Positions 5,891 to 7,695 of a stretch of DNA of 7,695 nucleotides are shown one piece after another (position 1 is the stretch's first letter; each line of letters starts with the position of its first letter). The position numbers and the translations under genes are program-made. The DNA comes from CAVSWN01 sp046728115 (lineage in GTDB: Bacteria > Acidobacteriota > Vicinamibacteria > Vicinamibacterales > CAVVIG01): NCBI GenBank assembly GCA_046728115.1, contig JBKPDW010000198.1, forward strand, positions 1 through 7,695, given 5' to 3'. The notes beneath the pieces are model-generated. The model saw only the letters and a list, made by a program, of their open reading frames with translations. It did no database searches and had not been told where the DNA came from.

Positions 5891-7156
5891 TCAGGCTTTT
5901 CCGCACGCGTCCGCGCGTTCGAGGAGCTGCGCACGCTGCCGCGCATTACGCGTCAGAGAGGCTGCGCGCTCGAACTCCCGGCGCGCTTCGTCGTGCCGGC
6001 CAAGCTTGAACAGCAGGTCGCCGCGCACGCTTGGCAGCAAGTGGTAGTTCGCGAGGGCTGGCTCCGAAGCGACCGCCTCCACGAGATCGAGTCCGGCCTT
6101 GGCGCCGAACGCCATTCCGACCGCGACCGCCCGATTCAGCTCCACCACCGGTGATGGAGTGACCCGTGCGAGGTCGCGATATAGCTCCGCGATACGCACC
6201 CAGTCCGTCTGTTCCGGTGTTCGTGCACGAGCATGACATGCCGCAATGGCCGCTTGAAGAGCATACGGACCAGGCGCGTCGCCAATTGCCAGGGCGCGGT
6301 CGAGCGCTGCCAGACCGCGCCGAATCAACAGCTGATCCCAGAGCGCGCGATTCTGGTCGAGCAGCAGTACCGGCTCTCCCGAGGGTCCCACGCGCGCGAT
6401 CGAACGCGACGCCTGGATCTCCATCAGCCCGACCAGGCCATGGACCTCGGCTTCCAACGGCGCAAGTTCGGCCAGGATTCGTCCAAGGCGCAAGGCATCC
6501 TCGCAGAGCGACGGCCGCATCCATTCGTCCCCGCCCGTCGCCGCGTAGCCTTCGTTGAAGATCAGATAGATCACCTCGAGAACCGAGGCGAGCCGAGCCG
6601 CCCGCTCCGGTCCCCTCGGCACCTCGAACGGAATGTGCTCGCTGGCTAACGTCCGCTTCGCCCGGACGATACGTTGCGCGATGGTCGCCTCGGCGACGAG
6701 AAACGCGCGCGCGATTTCCTCCGTCGTCAGTCCGCCGAGCAGACGCAGCGTGAGCGCCACACGCGCATCCGAGGACAGCACCGGATGACACGCCGTGAAC
6801 ATGAGGCGCAGCAAGTCGTCGCCGACGTCATCGTCGAGGCCAGTTTCGAAGTCCGCGACCGCTTCGTCCTGTCTGGCTTCGAGCTCGCGACCGAGCTCCA
6901 CGTGCTTGCGCTCGATGAGGGCGTGCCGGCGAAAACCGTCGATCGCCCGATGCTTGGCGGTGGCCATGAGCCACGCCCCGGGACTCTTGGGGATGCCGGA
7001 TTTCGGCCACTGTTCGAGCGCCGCAACCAGGGCGTCCTGCGCGAGGTCCTCGGCGACGCCGACATCGCGAACGATTCGGGCGAGGCCCGCAATCAGTCGC
7101 GGCGATTCGATCCTCCAGACTGCGTCGATGGCGCGGTGCGTGTCGGTAGCGCTCAC
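5891..7156 (-). CDS. ECF42-type RNA polymerase sigma factor with C-terminal TPR-like (DUF6596) extension
   Basis: This 421-aa protein is far longer than a usual ECF sigma factor (about 180-200 aa), as expected for the ECF42 group. Region 2 covers about 18-80 (RLIAGLARIVRDVGVAEDLA and the following DALVAALEQW). Region 4 covers about 115-175, with a helix-turn-helix around LTTEEIARAFLVAEATIAQR. The extension carries family landmarks: NEGYAAT (201-207), SLCEDALRLGRIL (216-228), LLDQNRALWD (265-274), SPVVELNRAVAVG (335-347) and YHLLPSVRGDLL (371-382). These belong to the DUF6596 and TPR-like parts. The start is GTG at 7156-7154, just after an in-frame stop, and the first residues MSATDTHRAIDAVWRIES fit the family start. 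It follows the DGPF gene by 50 bp in one operon. No anti-sigma gene is visible; activity in this family is thought to depend on the C-terminal extension. Confidence 0.95.
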   Translation of the reverse strand: MSATDTHRAIDAVWRIESPRLIAGLARIVRDVGVAEDLAQDALVAALEQWPKSGIPKSPGAWLMATAKHRAIDGFRRHALIERKHVELGRELEARQDEAVADFETGLDDDVGDDLLRLMFTACHPVLSSDARVALTLRLLGGLTTEEIARAFLVAEATIAQRIVRAKRTLASEHIPFEVPRGPERAARLASVLEVIYLIFNEGYAATGGDEWMRPSLCEDALRLGRILAELAPLEAEVHGLVGLMEIQASRSIARVGPSGEPVLLLDQNRALWDQLLIRRGLAALDRALAIGDAPGPYALQAAIAACHARARTPEQTDWVRIAELYRDLARVTPSPVVELNRAVAVGMAFGAKAGLDLVEAVASEPALANYHLLPSVRGDLLFKLGRHDEARREFERAASLTRNARQRAQLLERADACGKA

Positions 7157-7206
7157 GGCTACCGATCACACCATTGTCGATCGGTCGGATCAAGCCAACA
7201 GGTTTT

Positions 7207-7593
7207 TCAGGAACGGGATGAGTCTGCGAAGTCCGACGGCTCGAACACCTGACGAATCTCGAGCTCGGGCGTGCGATCGACGTTGGGAAGATGCTCGAAG
7301 GGAACTCGCAGCGCCCACTCGATCGCCTCTTCCTTCGATTTCACCTGCAGCATCCAGTAGCCCGCGATGAGCTCCTTTGTTTCGGCGAAGGGACCGTCGG
7401 TCACCATGGGCTTTCCGCCCTTGAAAGCGATCCGTGCCCCTTTCGAGGTCGGCTGCAGCCCCGCGGCGTCGAGCAGGACGCCCGCTTTGATGAGCGACTC
7501 GTTGTATTTCCCCATTGCGCTGAGGTCCCTTTCCGTCGGGAGCATGCCTGCTTCGGTCCGCTTGTCGGCCTTGACGATCACCATGAATCGCAT
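7207..7593 (-). CDS. YCII-related DGPF-domain protein, partner of the ECF42 sigma factor
   Basis: This 128-aa cytosolic protein opens with MRFMVIVKADKRTEAG and carries the signature DGPF (66-69) in MVTDGPFAETKELIAGYWML, followed by the helix SKEEAIEWALRVP and the strand LEIRQVFEPSDF. These are hallmarks of the YCII-related/DGPF ferredoxin-like fold family, usually about 115-130 aa. Its biochemical function is not settled; family members are typically co-encoded with ECF42 sigma factors and are their main known targets. The ATG at 7593 has a strong AAAGGAG 7 bases upstream. A putative ECF42 promoter lies about 33 bases upstream of the ATG. It is the first gene of the operon; the sigma gene has no comparable ribosome-binding site, so the DGPF protein is probably made in excess. 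Confidence 0.95.
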   Translation of the reverse strand: MRFMVIVKADKRTEAGMLPTERDLSAMGKYNESLIKAGVLLDAAGLQPTSKGARIAFKGGKPMVTDGPFAETKELIAGYWMLQVKSKEEAIEWALRVPFEHLPNVDRTPELEIRQVFEPSDFADSSRS

Positions 7594-7600
7594 CTGTGGT

Positions 7601-7607
7601 CTCCTTT
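7601..7607 (-). promoter_or_regulatory. Ribosome-binding site of the DGPF gene
   Basis: The minus strand reads AAAGGAG, 7 bases upstream of the ATG at 7593. It is the best Shine-Dalgarno in the window and confirms the DGPF start. Confidence 0.85.
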
Positions 7608-7625
7608 GTTGGCCTTCATCTCAAC

Positions 7626-7652
7626 GTCGAACGGGGGTGACCGGGATCGACA
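7626..7652 (-). promoter_or_regulatory. Putative ECF42-dependent autoregulatory promoter
   Basis: The minus strand carries TGTCGA (7652-7647), a 17-base spacer, then CGAC (7629-7626). This matches what I recall of the promoter reported for ECF42 sigma factors in Streptomyces venezuelae (-35 TGTCGA, -10 CGA/TC). It lies upstream of the DGPF gene with room for a leader of about 25 bases and the ribosome-binding site. That the operon's own sigma factor uses it is inferred. Confidence 0.6.
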
Positions 7653-7675
7653 GGCAGTCATGCACCCTCTAACTA

Positions 7676-7695
7676 CTGTCTCTTATACACATCTC
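7676..7695. other. Nextera/Tn5 mosaic-end sequencing adapter (artefact)
   Basis: The final bases read CTGTCTCTTATACACATCT followed by C. The first 19 are exactly the reverse complement of the Tn5 mosaic end used in Nextera libraries, and the extra C agrees with the read-1 side adapter continuation (CCGAGC...). This is untrimmed adapter, not genomic DNA. The organism's sequence ends at or before 7675. Confidence 0.97.

Noticed and set aside
5946..6791. 281-aa second minus-strand frame inside the sigma factor gene
   Set aside because: It is an out-of-frame shadow rich in Arg, Gly and Ser; the ECF42 frame carries all family landmarks.
7175..7180. TGTCGA on the plus strand between the DGPF and sigma genes, considered as a second ECF42 promoter
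   Set aside because: It points away from the sigma gene, and no CGA/TC element lies at the required distance.
7676..7695. Terminal AT-rich sequence considered as a transposon end or attachment site
   Set aside because: It is the engineered Tn5 mosaic end from library preparation, at the very contig edge, with no transposase gene or second end.

Overview
The window is GC-rich, tightly packed bacterial chromosomal DNA. It reads as the end of a short-read contig, because the last 20 bases are a Nextera (Tn5) sequencing adapter rather than genome. The lineage is an inference. The minor-pilin set, an exported Lys/Asp-rich coiled-coil protein containing AKVYTNKDL, and a sigma-54 activator whose Fis-type helix contains SYKAL together suggest Acidobacteriota, perhaps a Vicinamibacteria-like member. 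No rRNA or marker gene is present to prove it.

Region 1 (1-1286, minus strand) is a minor-pilin operon read leftwards: a GspH/FimT-like pseudopilin, a PilV-like protein, and the first 35 codons of a third prepilin cut by the window edge. Region 2 (1287-1472) is the divergent intergenic stretch. Region 3 (1473-3735, plus strand) is a second minor-pilin operon: PilV-like, PilW/GspJ-like and PilX/GspK-like, joined by ATGA and TGATG overlaps. The two PilV-like proteins are clear paralogues, so the locus holds two divergent, partly duplicated minor-pilin sets. Such proteins are processed by prepilin peptidase and are expected to form the priming or tip complex of a type IV pilus or related secretion filament.

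Region 4 (3873-5872, plus strand) holds a small exported coiled-coil protein of unknown function, overlapped (GTGA) by a complete NtrC-family sigma-54-dependent response regulator with receiver, AAA+ and Fis-type DNA-binding domains. It could regulate the neighbouring pilin genes in the manner of PilR, but no cognate sensor kinase is in view.

Region 5 (5891-7593, minus strand) converges on region 4 with an 18-bp gap. It is a two-gene operon: a YCII-related DGPF protein followed by an ECF42-type sigma factor with its long C-terminal TPR-like extension. A TGTCGA / 17 bp / CGAC element upstream of the DGPF gene resembles the promoter reported for ECF42 sigma factors and suggests autoregulation. 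The adapter begins 24 bases upstream of this promoter.

I see no mobile element, CRISPR array, tRNA or rRNA. No gene family here is new. The least-described parts are the divergent paralogous pilin cassettes and the exported coiled-coil/regulator pair.
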